Both the position numbers and the translations under genes were made by a program. The notes beneath the pieces are model-generated. The model ran no database searches. It worked only from the letters and a program-made list of their open reading frames with translations, and was not told the DNA's origin. Shown piece by piece: positions 11,304 through 24,116 of a stretch of DNA of 64,000 nucleotides; positions within the stretch are counted from its first letter, which is position 1; every line of letters starts with the position of its first letter. The DNA comes from Lethocerus indicus (lineage: Eukaryota; Arthropoda; Insecta; Hemiptera; Belostomatidae), in contig JACDQD010000005.1 of assembly GCA_019843655.1 (NCBI GenBank), forward strand, positions 32,126,954-32,190,953, given 5' to 3'.

Positions 11304-14300
11304 ATAATATATTATGTTTTTTATGCATTTTGTCCAAAAATTATATAAGCTAATATAGCAATACAGATGTAGAACTAGACGATCTGAAAGAATGTTGTAA
11401 AAATAGCAGCCTACTCAGTGTTTCTGTGAGAATATCTCGTATTGACATCTCGTGTAAAAGTGTCCCTCCACCGCCAGTAGACAACCCGAGATTAAATTGG
11501 TTTATAGATTCGTTTCAGACTTGTCCGATGAAACAAAGGGGGTAACAAAAATATGAAAGAAAGAAAAACAAAACAGAAAAAAATCTCGGCATTTGTCACA
11601 ATATATCAACGCGATGCGGCCGGCCGAAACTGTGCGAGATAAGACTGTGTGCCCACTCTCACTTTCTGCGGCTGCTGCGGGCGCAAACAAATTGATGGCA
11701 CCGGCGCTCTCACACTCCACTGATCCTTGTCTCGCCTCCTGAAAAGCAATAAATTCCCTAAACCAGAGCTGGCAACAACAGTAATAAGAGCTAGGGCAAC
11801 AACAACAGCGGATGCACGTTAAGGCCGGCTATGAGCAATGAGCCCCCAGGCGACTCTCTCGCCTATAATTCATAACACGTTCCATTTTTCTTTTTTTTTT
11901 TCATTTTCTACTTAAACCGCGCACGGCATTTATCGTTTCATTTAATTAACGAGAAACGGAATAGGGCCGCTTCCTGGCTGGCCAGTGACTATTTTTCATA
12001 GGTTGTCACTCTTGTCATTATCATACGCTCCCTTTCGTTTCCCTTTCGGCGCTGTCAGCTGCCCGTGTGTATTTTCATTAACATAATTCGTGAAATTCGT
12101 GTGAAACTTTACACTCGCGTCTTCGATATTTTTCGAATATTGCCTAAGAAGAAAATCCTCATACATTACGCGCGAATTGCTTAATTAATTTTCGCCGCCA
12201 GTCCCTAAAATGAAACAACAGCGGCTTTCTTATTCTCGATTATGAAACTCGTGAGATATCCATCTCGATTAAATTAGACTCATTGATATGCAAGTGTCGG
12301 ACGTTTACAAACGAGGGTCGGTTGGGGGCGGTGGCGGGGGGGGGCTAATATTAGCGCGAGGACATTTACAGAAGGCGGGCAGGTCCAACTAGGCCTTTAT
12401 AACGGCCCGGTCATCAGGTGTACCACCTCCGCTAATATATTCCAGTCGCCCATTAAGACGCATTAGATATGAGAACATATTTCTCAGTTCTGGGGAAGTA
12501 CCCGTCGAGTTATGATGAACCCATCGTGTGTCGTTGGCTGCGAAGAGCCACCAAAACGGGAGAGAGAGAGAGCAGATGTTGCCCGGCCGTCAGTTCGCGT
12601 CAAAATACACCTTCCCATTTTTGACGTTAATAGACACTTAAAAGAGGGAAGGAGGGAAAGACGGAGGGGAAGGGAGGAGGAAAAAGAAGTTGGAATGATA
12701 TTGTATGGGGACGTCGTAAGTCCAACGTTTATGGTGGGGAGGGGGGGAGGCCTGCCTACCTCCTACCGGTCCCCAGTTCTTACATTTTATAGTTTACACT
12801 TCCTTCGTCCTCTCTCGGTCCCTTTATACGATTATCAAATTGGTATTAATTTAACACACCTGTCCGCGAGGTTTTGTTATTTCCATCTTTCTCCGCTCGC
12901 CCTCCTAGGCCCTAGACCGGTTTAGGCCACTCAGTCTACTCGGGTGTGACTCTCTCAACTCGATGGGTTTCGTATTAATGAGATTAAATTGAATAACAAA
13001 ATTACAATACCTTCTAATACACTATTTGTCTCAATATCCTTGAAATTGATCCCCGGTGACTTTAACGGCCTAATAGAACAGAAAGCGTTGTTTCAAATCT
13101 AATATTGGGAATATCCTCGGAAGATTGTACTCTGATCGAAAATTTTAGCACTCTCCTCTGTCGTTATGATGATAGGACGTTTCGTGTAACGTTGAAAGGT
13201 GAAATGGCCACTGTGAGCGACTGTGACCTCGGTCTGGAGGAAGGAGGAGGGGCCGGGGTGTCGCCGACGTCGTAGCGAGAGCAGATTACCGTCAAAGAGG
13301 TGCAATAACAATTAGTCATACTCTAATGACAGGAAGCCGGTCCGCCGGCGAACATCCGACTTGAATAAGAGGAATACGAGAGAATGGAACCGAAAGGAAG
13401 AGCAGGAGAATCGCTTATAGCCGATTGTAATTATGATGTATGTACAACGGGCGGGAGACCAATTGTGCGTCATTAAGGAGTGGCGATCTTGTCTTGCCTA
13501 ACTGGTGTTTTGTCCCTCTCAGACAGAGTTCATTCTCTTCCTTCTGCGGACCGCCCTAATTGCTTCTGCTTTTCGGCCGGTGACAAAGAAATCGCCTGGG
13601 ACCATCGAAGACCGTAGCCGGCCGTGTTACAACTGTAACGCCTACAAATTCAGTACATTTCCCAAGGACTCCCCAAGGAGTAAAACTTTTGTACTCGCAG
13701 GTACAGTGAAAATACTCGTCTCGCTTGTTCGGCGCGGATCTAGAGATAGCGTCTACACGTGTCATAAGCTAGACCGATTTCGTCTAAATTTCTTCGTAGC
13801 AACATAACTTAAATTACTAATTAATTTCCTTATGTCTCACAAGAAAAATATAGCATTGTGTATTAAGCACTACAATTGCAATAATAGGACCATAATAGTA
13901 AGTAAACAGGAATAATGCTCCCGGGAACATTTTACGGTTTCTTTCTCGATCTGGGGTTGTGGGCTGATCCTAATCATATATTAAACTGTAAAACTCTAAT
14001 TAACCGGCAGAAAATACGGAAACGGCGTCTGTTTGGTTCCGCAAAAATTGAAAAGAAGGTGAAACAAAGAGAGGATAAAGTAGTGGGTAGTGGGCGTACG
14101 TAATTGTAATTTTATTCTCGTGGAAACCGTAAAGTATAAAAAATGGGGAAATTATCTCATTTGGCTTGTACAACCAGAAATTATACCACCACCCCAACCC
14201 CCGTTTTCCCCATCACCGGTTGGGAAATTACCAGCGGAGAGTTGCTAATGTTTACGACCCGGGGCCGTTTACGATAGGCCCTTGTTGCTCTTGTTACGTG

Positions 14301-15073
14301 CAATTAAAATCTACCGCTATGTAAATGCATTCCTCGGCTTTTATCGGCCCCCCGCCGACACTTGGGTCTTAAAGCACGCCCATCCTGGACTACGGAGGAA
14401 CATACGCCCTACCGTCCTGAACACTGAATACAACACAGTTGTAGTTACAAAATAGTCGATATAGTGCGCCGACAATGAAAAATTGGCACTGAATATTTAA
14501 ACTCTAAAACTGTTCCACTGTCTAGTCTTCTGGGTCATCGACTTCCTACGACGTGTGTATGACGTCAATCAGAGTGGACGTCAGTTGGACGTCGGAATTT
14601 TCAGAAGTTATCATCGGTTATCGCGGCTGACTTTTCCGATGACGTCTCTGTGAATGAATCATAAAACGGGTCGGAACTTCAACTGAAGTTCTGTCGTTGA
14701 ACTTCCAGGGATGCGACCGAGAATCGGTATTTTAAATCGGAGCCGGCATTCAATCTTGACGCTTACAAAGACCGGTTAACGGCGCGTACAACGTGACCAT
14801 AATTGGACGCGCAAGACCAGCGCCATATACGGACCTGGATGGCGTATTAGGCCAAAATCGCTGGCACCAATAACAATAATAGCAGTTATAAACTTTGAAG
14901 CGCGCTAAATATAATTATACTGACCGTCTGTAATAACTGTAACCCAGTATCTCTTTATTCGCATTGTGGACAATTGAGTTAAAGTATGAAGGATTAAAAT
15001 GCATTATTTTAATCCTGATTGGTCAAAGACTTCCCAGCAGGACGATGGACGAACTGAGTATTTCTTGTTTCAG

Positions 15074-15347
15074 GCGGATGTTCCCGACAGTGAGGGTCTC
15101 CTTCAGCGGCCTCAGGCCCGAACAGAGGTACGCTGTGCTGATGGACATCGTGCCGGTTGACAACAAGAGGTACCGGTACGCGTACCACAGGTCCTCGTGG
15201 CTTGTGGCCGGCAAGGCGGACCCGCCGGCACCCTGCAGGCTCTACCCGCACCCGGATTCGCCCTTCACCGGCGAACAGCTCAGGAAGCAGGTCGTCTCTT
15301 TCGAAAAGGTCAAACTGACCAACAACGAACTGGACAAGAACGGACAG
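15074..15347 (+). CDS. T-box exon A: Tbx20/midline/H15-type transcription factor (first visible exon)
   Basis: The protein is a nuclear sequence-specific DNA-binding regulator; in animals this group acts in heart, nervous-system and appendage or segment patterning. The exon gives one base completing an Arg codon plus 91 residues from [12 protein letters not shown] to NNELDKNGQ. Diagnostic T-box blocks are [54 protein letters not shown] and FEKVKLTNN. The [14 protein letters not shown] block is nearly identical to Tbx20/midline and separates it from Tbx1, Tbx2 and Brachyury types. The acceptor is TTTCTTGTTTCAG and the donor is CAG|GTAAAT. The exon ends in phase 0, joining exactly to the next exon. 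Two in-frame Met codons upstream (for example 15048) would give read-through over the acceptor and are not believed to be starts. The upstream part of the T-box is missing from the window. Confidence 0.95.
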
Positions 15348-17635
15348 GTAAATTATTTCTCGTTTAATCGGTAGAATTTTGGAAAGTCCTCAAAGTTACG
15401 GGATTTTCCGGGAAAAGGAGAAGTTTAAGGGCATTTCCGAAGTCACCCAGCGTCTTTAGTGGTATTGGCTCCGTTAATTAACTCTTGACAGATATTGTCC
15501 CGACTAGATCGACTAGATATAACTGAGAAATTTCGAATTGCTTTATGGAGTTGTATCAGGATTTGCCGAAGGCTGGTGCGACCTCATTCGCCTCTCGGCC
15601 AATTGGCATTCACCGGGCCGCGGCCCTGTCGTCAAATTTTCACCGGCGAGTCGCGAAAAACCCGCAGATAATTTTAAAATAGCGGGCCCCCGCCGCGCCG
15701 GGGCATTAGTATTCGGCCGGGACAATCGGTACTTTGGCGTAGAGTGAGCGCGTGCCCGCCCCACGTTATGTGGCCCAACCGTCGGCCGGCCTAATCGCTA
15801 TCCGGTTAGCCCTGCGGTCCTCCCTAGGCCCTCTCTAGGTGCCGGGTTCGGACACCTGCCAGCCGCCTAATTGACCGCCTCATGACCGATGTTATTCAAC
15901 ACTGGGCCGGGACATAACAGCGAAGAGGCGAGAAGAGGTTGAAGACCATTAAAAAGCGATAGGGGCCCGGGCTCCTTCTCCCCCTCCCCCCCCCCCAATT
16001 TTTCCCTTTTTATTAATCACGGATGAAATTAGGAATGATATAAAAAAAAGCGAATTACCAGCCCGCCTCTATAATTGGGGGCCGGAAAGGAGGAATGATA
16101 AAAAGGGGAAGATGAAAAAACGTGTACGGAAATCGTTCTCGAGTCGGGCCATTAACACCTCGGTTGGACAGTTGTTCAATTCGTAAAAGGTACAACAATT
16201 TTTACAGTCACGGGAGTAAGAAAAAAACCTTAGTAGTGTTGCAATTATAGAACGCACATAGAAACGTTCGGTAGTTTTGTGCTTTTGATATCGAGTTAAA
16301 AACTTCATAATTAATTTTTTCCCAACTTTGTCTTCTGTCTTCAGCGTCCCTCAGGAAGCCCAGAAGGGACACTGAAAAAATTCTTTAGACGCGTGATCTT
16401 GACGATTGATTAGCGGCCGTATTTGACGAAAGAAGAACAGATTGGAAAATAAATAAATCCACTCGCCCCTATTTCGTCTTGGGCAACGCCGAATTTCGGT
16501 ATCTCGGTCACGTCAAGTAGTCGGTCGGCGGCGAAATCGAGGCCGGCCCAGATAAACTGTACCTCTCGGCCGTACGCGGGACACTAACAAATACCCTTTT
16601 TTTCTCTCTCTTTTTTTAATTACAAATACGAAACATAAAGCCTTTGACGGGCCCTCATCAAAGCGTCCGGGGGCAATTTTATAAAGTCAGTTTGCCGACC
16701 GGCATTCATCAATGTTCATTCGGTCGATTTCAACGCGTTACTATATAATTTTAATAGCGCGTCATTTCACGAAAACGTTTCAATTTTTTCTCGAGTCGGA
16801 CCTCTCTGAAATTACCCCCAACTACGATGTATAGGAACAGAAAGGACATTGTTTTCTGAACGCACAATATTGACGAAGGATTGACGATACGAACCTTCGT
16901 GGCATAAATACACAGTGTGCCACTGGACAGGATTTAAATATACCTTAAATCGATACGTATACCTTAGCCAAATGTGGAGTTGGTTTTAAGCCGGCGACTC
17001 TCTTGAGGGGGGGCGCCATAATTCAGCGTCGAATTTAAACACACATACCGTGTTAGGTTGTATTTATTCTGTTAAGAGGCGCGGCCGCCCTGGTCACGCC
17101 ATCTGCCAACCCTTATCGGGGAGGGATTTTATTTTGTTTCCCTCTCACCCCGGCTCCCAGAAGGGAGGATACCAATTTAGTGCCGGGGGACACACAACCC
17201 CCGACGGAAAACCAACCCCGGCTGACCGCGAGATCGTATCCTCCAACTGACGAAACCCAACCGACCGATACAACCCTCGACAAACGACGTCTTATCGCCT
17301 TCTTTCATATATATATATTTTTATCCCCCCCCTCACCCTCTCCTTGCGTTTTTCTCTTATTTTCTCGCCTCCGTGTATTTTCATTTCTTCAATTTTTATT
17401 TCTTTTTTTTTTCTTTACGAGTCAACCCGCAGAGTACACGAGGTGGTGGCGGGGGCGGGTCCCAAAGTGAAATACCGTTGAAATGTTTTACGATCCCGTT
17501 TCTCCACTTCGCTCCAGCACTTGGACGAATAAAATTTAAAACGTCTTCATCCCGCCCCACCCCCAGCCACCAGCCAACAACCGGGCCCTTCGATTCAGGG
17601 CTGAGCCGCATTCAGAATCACGGTTTTTAGGTACT

Positions 17636-17865
17636 TTAATATACCTGTTCTGTGGTCTGCGAGGGGTTGGAATATTGTCGGTTGGTTCGTGATGTTTCTG
17701 TCTCCTCTCGCCCTGGTTTGGTCTTCTGCTAGACCGGGGTTTCGGCCGCTCGCCATCTTCAGTAGCGCTGTGTCAATTGTACTGTCAAGACAAATAACAT
17801 CCCCAAAACACAGTACAGTGGGGTGACAGAACAAGTGAATGTGACAGTGCAGTGAGGATACACTA
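17636..17865 (+). mobile_element. Palindromic element (Pal family), copy 2, right arm decayed
   Basis: It starts with the family T-end TTAATATACCTG and continues through GGTCTGCGAGGGGTTGGAAT, TGTTTCTGTCTCCTCTCGCC and CGGCCGCTCGCCATCTTCAG to TAGCGCTGTGTCA. The right arm is reduced to the GACAGTGCAGTGAGGAT part, so the hairpin is incomplete. Confidence 0.75.
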
Positions 17866-19144
17866 AAATATTCTGTTTCCGATATAATTTCGTACTCTGT
17901 TGAAATATGTGGAAAAACAGTTTTGTTTTCCACGCGTCCGGGGAATTTCCCTACCTCGTCGTACTGTTGGCCGGATGGGGCGCGGAGGGATAGAAATAAG
18001 TTTCCCGCCCCGCCCCGCAACCCCCAACCCCGGCAGTGGGCAAATTGCCAAATTGAGCTTACGAGACTGCCCGGATTCTCATATCCGGACGTGGTGGTTT
18101 CTGTTGTACCGGCTGGCGCCCTTTAGGAGCTTCGACAAACATGTTTTGCATGGCGCGCGTTGTTGTTGGCGTTGTTGGTCCATATCCCTTATGGGGAGGG
18201 AGGGGGGCTGCAGACAACCCCAATGTTGAAATGTTAATCTCGGGCCCCCTCTCCTCCCCCTCCCCCCGGCCATACCTATACCACCTCTATACCTCCCAAT
18301 ACTTCTCCGCTGTCAGATTAGGACCTCCGGCGGTTAGTGTAGCCCGCGACAAATCTACCAGTAGTAGTAGTAGTAGGTCCTCTTATAGCATTAACATTTT
18401 TTTCTCTTCTTATCTCATTCTACTTTTTTCCATTCCCTGTGAGGAGGAGTCTATAAGTGTGTTTCGACAGTGGAATGAGATAGACAAGACAACGGTCGGA
18501 CGTGTCATTTCTGTTTTGAAATACCAAACGGTAATCCTTTCACACAGTATAAATCTCTTATACCGTTGTTTCTTTTTTTGTCCTATTCCCTTTATCCCGA
18601 TTGTCAGGGTATGAAGGAATTGAAATGTATTAAGTCTTAATACCGCCCGGAATGTCGCCCCCATATGAAACGAGCGAATTGTGAAACTTACGCTCGTCGA
18701 TTTGACCTAACACATAATTCCGAGATATTACAACGACGTCTTCATCGGTTAAGGCAGTGACGAGAGCATAAGTCCCGTCTTTAGATCGGACCCCGATGAA
18801 TGTATTATCAGTGAGAATTCTGAAACGCGGAAGCGGACAACAACACGCTGGAGAACTCCAGAATATTGAAAGTCACTTTCGGTGAGAGCTATCGAGTTCC
18901 TCCTGCTTAAGAAATTATATTCTTTGTGTTAGGCACTTTCTGACTTTCGTCCAGACTTTTAAATTGTAAATAAACCGAGGGTTGGGAACATACTTGGGGT
19001 GGATCGCGAAATACTGTCAGGAGAACCTCGGCCGGCAGGGATTGACGATCCTCTAGTCCGGGAGTTGAAGATGATCAGGGTCCGATCCCCGGGGAAGTTT
19101 CCACTAAAAAGTCATTTAGCGATAGTCTACATAAATCCCGTAGA

Positions 19145-19352
19145 CGGTTTCGGCCGCTCGCCATCTTCAGTAGAGGTGTCAGTAGTCACTTTTGGCACGT
19201 TGGCACGTTTTCTGGGCATCCTCAGTACAAGTGACAGTGACAGTGCAGTAAGGTTGGCAGAAAAACATCCAAAGTGCCGACAGTGACTAAGACCGCTACT
19301 GAAGATGGCGAGCGGCCGAAACCCCTCCCAGGCCACAAAACAAGTATTCTAA
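19145..19352 (-). mobile_element. Palindromic element (Pal family), copy 3
   Basis: Both arms of the core are present (CGGCCGCTCGCCATCTTCAG and its reverse complement about 150 bp later). The outer part of the left arm is missing. The right side ends in CACAAAACAAGTATTCTAA, the T-end in reverse orientation. No convincing target duplication was found. Confidence 0.8.
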
Positions 19353-20052
19353 GCTGTAAATAAATTGTTTTAAACCCGATGTAATGTATACTTTCACCGA
19401 AAGTGTTAGTCCCTTTTGTAGTGTAACAATTTCCGTATCTACCGGTAAGCCCTTCCTCGATTAACCGCGCCAGAGAATCGATTTTGGATCCGGGGGGGGG
19501 GGCATTTGAGAGTGTGGGGTTGTGGGAGCTGTGGTGAGCTGGAAGCCGCCGGCTGGAGGGCAGTAAAAACTGAACGGGCCCAGCCATAAACGTCAGCTCC
19601 GGCTATTAGCATGGGCGGCGGCCGCCACTTTGTCCCGCCTTCGGGGCCCACTAATTTATGAATCGGCCCGCGATAAATTAGGCCCACGGTCACATCTACA
19701 CGGGCCCGACTGACACACCGGCCGGCTACTACCCGCTGCCACCGTGCCACAACGTGCCAATTGTGCCACGGACCAATATAGACCGATTATCTCGCCTTTC
19801 TATCTGCACGGAGGTGTTGTTCGTGTGTCTCTCCACTGGCGTACTTTAATCGTTTCATTTTTAATAACAGCTCCGATAACATGTACGAGACGAAAGATTC
19901 ACCTCGTTTATAAAAACGGTCGCGATAAACGGACAAAATGTCGCAATTGCGACAACTCTTTCCACTCAATTTTATTGGCCACGACGAATTAAAAATCCAG
20001 TACCTTATGAAACACAACACAGAAATTTAATGTATTCCATAACGAAATAAAT

Positions 20053-20142
20053 ATCGGGTCGGCAACTAAAGTCATTGCTGGTTTCAAGGGCGCACACAAC
20101 CAAAGGCGGGAAGAATCCGCAATTATTTAGTTGCCAACCCAA
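20053..20142. mobile_element. Mariner-derived MITE, subgroup A, minimal copy
   Basis: The left end TCGGCAACTAAAGTCATTG and the right end CGCAATTATTTAGTTGCCAA face each other over only about 35 bp of interior. The total is about 90 bp, one of the two shortest of this family here. It is non-coding. Confidence 0.8.
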
Positions 20143-21080
20143 TACGTTAAGCGTAATCGTCCCTGAAGAGGGGGTGTCTGCCGATGTCTGAAAATCCTTC
20201 TCAGCATGCGCTTTCCCCGTCCCATATAGGAATTCTCATAAATCAGAATTAATGAGCGCCCACCGGCCAAAGCCTAGTAAAGAATTTCAGACAAAAATCT
20301 TCCATAAAGGTTTTTTGCAAGACGAAAGGACCCACAATTATCTTAGGTTTATTCTATAAAATTGTTTCGACCCTACTTGACGATTGACTGGCGAAAGTAC
20401 GACTATATTTTCGGTGTTGAAAATGAAATTCAGCTTTATAATACAGAAAATACCTCCGCGGTACTATAAAGGCCATTGAACTCAAAATTTACTGGAATGA
20501 ATAATCTCGACCAGACAAAATATTGTAGAATCTTATTCACTTTCTGTTTTTGACTACTCAAGGTATTTAATATAGAGATAATTCAAATCCTGTCAGTGTA
20601 CCCGTATCACACCGATGGTATTCCACCTGGCAGCTTGGAAGTTCGATACTTCTCTTGGGGACGAAAAGCAGAAATATTATTCATATTTTCCGAGCCTGAA
20701 TTTTTTGTTTTTGACTGAGCGTGACGTGGGGACGGGCAGGTGTTTTGTTTCCACCTGATCATATTAATGGAAATCCTCCGCGGCATAAATTCTCGGGAAC
20801 TCGCCGGCCTATTCACCAATTAAACGGCGATGGCCCTTAAAAACATTTAAAGGGCCCGTCTGGAAATAAAACAAATAAATATTTTCAGCGCTAATCAATT
20901 AGGAGGCCAGAAATGAGGTTGATCGTTTTAAACGATCGTCCCAGGAGGCCAGGTGAACAGTTACAATTTAGCAATTATATTTTCATAATTCCATTTAAGT
21001 CGTTCGGCTTAAATTTAGCCTTTTCAGTTCTTCAATTTAACCAGTTGAGATATCTGAACGGTTCGGTCTCAATTTTTTGG

Positions 21081-21108
21081 GTCGGCCGTTCGCCATCTTC
21101 AATAGCGA
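21081..21108. mobile_element. Palindromic-family fragment
   Basis: GTCGGCCGTTCGCCATCTTC followed by AATAGCGA matches the core of the Pal family with few changes. The outer parts are decayed. Other isolated core scraps are at 25277-25301 and 32781-32812. Confidence 0.6.
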
Positions 21109-21282
21109 CCCACTTCTGGATCAGCTGTCTCATGTCTGCATTGTCACTGACTTTCAACATCTGATTAACGCGCATCCTTAAGTTAAGTTATCCCTGTTGT
21201 CAAAATCTGAGTTAAATTCTGACAGCGCTAAAAGACCAATTAATCCGAGAATGGCGATAGAAATTTAATTAAATAGACAAAG

Positions 21283-21590
21283 TTTAACATAACAGTTTTG
21301 TGGTCTGCGAGGGGTTGGAATACCGTTCTGTCTCCTCTCGCCGGTTTGGTCTTTCGCTAGACCGGTTTCGGCCGCTCGCCCCATCTTCAGTAGCGGTGCT
21401 ATTCACTGCTGGCACGTTGGCACGTTTTTTGGCCATCCTCAGTTCAAGTGACAGTGACAGTGCAGTGAGGATGCCCCCCGAAAAACATCCAAAGTGCCAC
21501 AACAGCGACTAACAACACAGCGCTACTGAAGATGGCGAGCGGCCGAAACCGGTCTAGCAAAAGACCAAAGACAGAAACACCACAAACACA
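21283..21590 (+). mobile_element. Palindromic element (Pal family), copy 4, near full length
   Basis: The left T-end is TTTAACATAACAGTTTTG, followed by GGTCTGCGAGGGGTTGGAAT and CGGTTTGGTCTTTCGCTAG. The two core arms enclose GGCCATCCTCAGTTC and ACAGTGCAGTGAGGATG. The right arm ends in AGACAGAAACACCAC. The left core has one CC insertion (CGCCCCATCTTC). It abuts the foldback element that starts at 21604. Confidence 0.85.
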
Positions 21591-21603
21591 CAAAGACATT
21601 ATA

Positions 21604-22857
21604 AGAATAAGTAATCGGAGCCTATTTGTTCGAAATGACCATTCATACTTCCGATAAGTCCAGCGGACGACCTGGGCGAGCTGGCGGAAATCGGAATGCT
21701 TTAGTACCGCGTCGATTTAGGAGGATATCACCAATTGTGATAAATTAAGATGGACACAGCGATAGAATAGGTCGGGGCGGTCGAATGCCGAACGGCACCT
21801 GCCACATGCCGTGTTACGAATTAATTGGGTTGGACCGAGCGGTAGGGGACGATTGACGAAGCCTACGACTTCCCGTCCGAAATGGTCTTCAACCTCTTCC
21901 GGGGGAATAAAGGACTAGTTGGGGTAACGGTAAAATTGTGATTTTTCATTTTGCCCCAATTTCGAGGCACTTCAAATCGGCCAAAAAGGCGGTTTTTAGA
22001 TAGAAAATCGCACAAAAATTCGGTTTTTAGCCACAAAAAATGTGGTTTTTAGGCCCGGAAATGCGGTTTGTGGGCGCGAAATCGCCCAAAAGGCCCGGTT
22101 TAAAAGAAATCGGTCCAAAATATAGTTTTAGGCCCAAAATTAGCCAAAATGCTGTTTATAGGCCCAAAATGCGGTTTTAAGCCCAAAATCGGCCCAAAAT
22201 GCGGATTTTAGACCCAAAATCGACCTAAAATGCGGTTTTCAGGCCAAAAATCGGACCAAAAATGCGGTTTTTAGTTTAAAAAAAGTCGGCCGATTTCGCC
22301 CATATTTAGTCAAAAGTGGTCCCAAAGTGAGTTACACTTGCCCCTGAAAGGAGAGCTGAAAAAACGATGATTTTCTGAAATTTCAAAAAAGTCGGCCGAT
22401 TTCGCCCATATTTGGTCAAAAATGGTCCCAATGGGGGTTACACTTGCCCCTGGCCGATTTCGTCCTAAAGACCGCATTTTTGGGCTTATTTTGGGACTAA
22501 AAACCGCATTTTTGGGCCGATTTTGCGCCTAAAAACCACATTTTTGGGCCTAAAAACCGCATTTTTGGGCCGATTCTGTGCCTAAAAACCTCATTTTTGC
22601 CCCTAAAAATCTAATTTTTGCGCCTCAAAACCACACTTTTGGACCTTAAAACCGCATTTTGGGGCAGATTTTGAGCTTAAAAACCTAATTTTTTCGCCTA
22701 AAAACTGGAATTTTGGACCGATGTCGGTTCTATCGCTGGGTCCATCGTAATTTATCACAATTGGCATAAATCGACGCGGTACTAAAGCATTGCGATTTCT
22801 GCCAGTTCGCCAGTATGAATGGTCATTTTGAACAAATATGCTCGGGTTATTTATTCT
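21604..22857. mobile_element. Foldback element, 1,254 bp, with repeat-built arms
   Basis: The outer 130-150 bp on each side are inverted copies. AGAATAAGTAATCGGAGC, GAAATGACCATTCATACT, GCTTTAGTACCGCGTCGATT and GATAAATTAAGATGG on the left match inverted sequences at 22724-22857 with few differences. Inside, 21980-22280 is a string of degenerate units around GCGGTTTTTAGGCCCAAAAT. Units in the opposite orientation (CCGCATTTTTGGGCC) fill 22456-22720. Between them a 62-bp block is directly duplicated (22284-22345 and 22390-22451). There is no coding capacity. The structure recalls foldback DNA transposons whose long inverted arms are made of short repeats, but the superfamily cannot be named. No target duplication is evident. 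Confidence 0.75.
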
Positions 22858-22861
22858 CACG

Positions 22862-22960
22862 TGGCAACAGTGACTAACACCGGTACTGAAGATGGCGAGC
22901 AGCCGAAACCGGCCGGGCAAAAGACCAAAACCGGCGAAATGAGACGAGAGGAACACACGA
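22862..22960 (-). mobile_element. Palindromic-family right-arm fragment
   Basis: GGCAACAGTGACTAAC, then ACTGAAGATGGCGAGCAGCC, GAAACCGGCCGGGCAAAAGA and CCAAAACCGGCG follow the order of a Pal right arm. It starts directly at the right edge of the 1.25-kb foldback element, so that element is enclosed by Pal sequence on both sides. Confidence 0.7.
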
Positions 22961-23689
22961 AATCTAATGTAGAAAGTGTTTTCGGCCGTTCGAGAGAAAT
23001 CGTATCCAATTCGGCCGTTCCATATCGGAACAGATGTAGAAACACTCGGCACCGATAATAAGTAGGGGCCAGCGGGAATCGCATTATTCATCAGTTGATT
23101 AAACACGAAAGGAGAGGTTCGGCGGCGAGTTGTACACCTGAGGGTACGCAGTGGACAGGTGGGGCCGCCGCTCGGGCGGTAGCTAATGCGCCTCGGGGGT
23201 AGTAACAGTGTAACTACCCGCAGTAACAGCGCCCGGTGGGTTGGGGAGGGGGGTGAGCCACTGTAAATCCGAGGGAAGAGGACGAAAAAAAAGGATAAAA
23301 AGAGACTGACCGTTATTATTTCATAAACTCACAAACTCTTGGTGGGACACCTCGGTTGTGGCTGGCACCATCTCCGCCGCATATACCCCGTATAATAATA
23401 AGTTGTGGGCCCACCCGGGGCAATCAACATATGAAACGGCGGGAGTCGTCATTCGGTTTTATGGGCCTCCGGGTGGCCCCGCTGAGTTACGCCCCTTATG
23501 TACTCCTGTAGCCCCGCTCCTCCGGTACCGACCGGTACGTGGTACAGACAACAAATCTCCCAGCTGTGCCACGGTCCTGCCGACGCCCACTCGTATTTTC
23601 TCGCTCCGGTTTAGGCGTTTTTCGGTGTCGAAAATTTGACCTAAACCGACCGCCGGCCATTTCGAAAAAGGACATCACAAACTTACAAT

Positions 23690-23965
23690 AGTCCAACAAA
23701 CTGACAATATATAAAGCCGTACTAAAACCGACACGGACATACGGTATAGAACCTGTGCTGGGTTCCGCCAAGAAATCCGACATCGCTCCCATCCAGAGAT
23801 TCCAGTCAAAAGTCCTGCGTATCATCCTTAATACTCCCCCCGGTATGTTTCTAACCGAACAATCCATTCCAGCCTCTCTCCACATCCAAATCCACTCGTT
23901 CAGTCCTTTTCCTCTTCTACCCATCCATTATCGGCTTAAACGCCACCGGCCTAGAGACTCATCTG
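23690..23965 (+). pseudogene. Jockey-type reverse transcriptase fragment (C-terminal)
   Basis: Translates in frame as LTIYKAVLKPTRTYGIE, then SAKKSDIAPIQRFQSKVL and RIILNTPPGMF, ending in a short tail with HYRLKRHRPRDSS. The YK-VLKP-TYGIE-G-A-S-I--IQRFQSK-LR-I pattern is the thumb-side end of the reverse transcriptase in Jockey/R1-like non-LTR elements of arthropods. Only about 90 codons survive. The domain lacks its YADD catalytic part and everything upstream, so it is a dead 5'-truncated copy, typical of incomplete reverse transcription. Confidence 0.8.
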
Positions 23966-24116
23966 CAGGTCGGATACGGGTCAAAAGTACCATCGATGGA
24001 CGGCGCCTTTATCGAGCAAATATCGAACAAAACCGCCATTGTAACTATAACAAGTATATAGTTGATTGTACAATAAAAAAACCGTCCGGTTGATTCGGCT
24101 TTCGAAATTAGTTTCG

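Larger units (their letters stand above)
1..15073 (+). other. Upstream intron of the T-box gene (3' part)
   Basis: The first visible T-box exon starts at 15074 inside a codon, so the DNA before it is read as intron. I looked for the missing first half of the T-box (the LWDKFHELGTEMIITK-like region of this family) and did not find it on the + strand, so the 5' exons probably lie left of the window. The stretch ends in a pyrimidine-rich acceptor, TATTTCTTGTTTCAG. It contains (TC)n and (GA)n tracts, a Jockey remnant, two small Tc1/mariner derivatives and one palindromic element, listed separately. Short open frames here (for example 8003-8464) show no recognisable domain. A far-upstream alternative promoter inside this stretch cannot be excluded. 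Confidence 0.7.
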
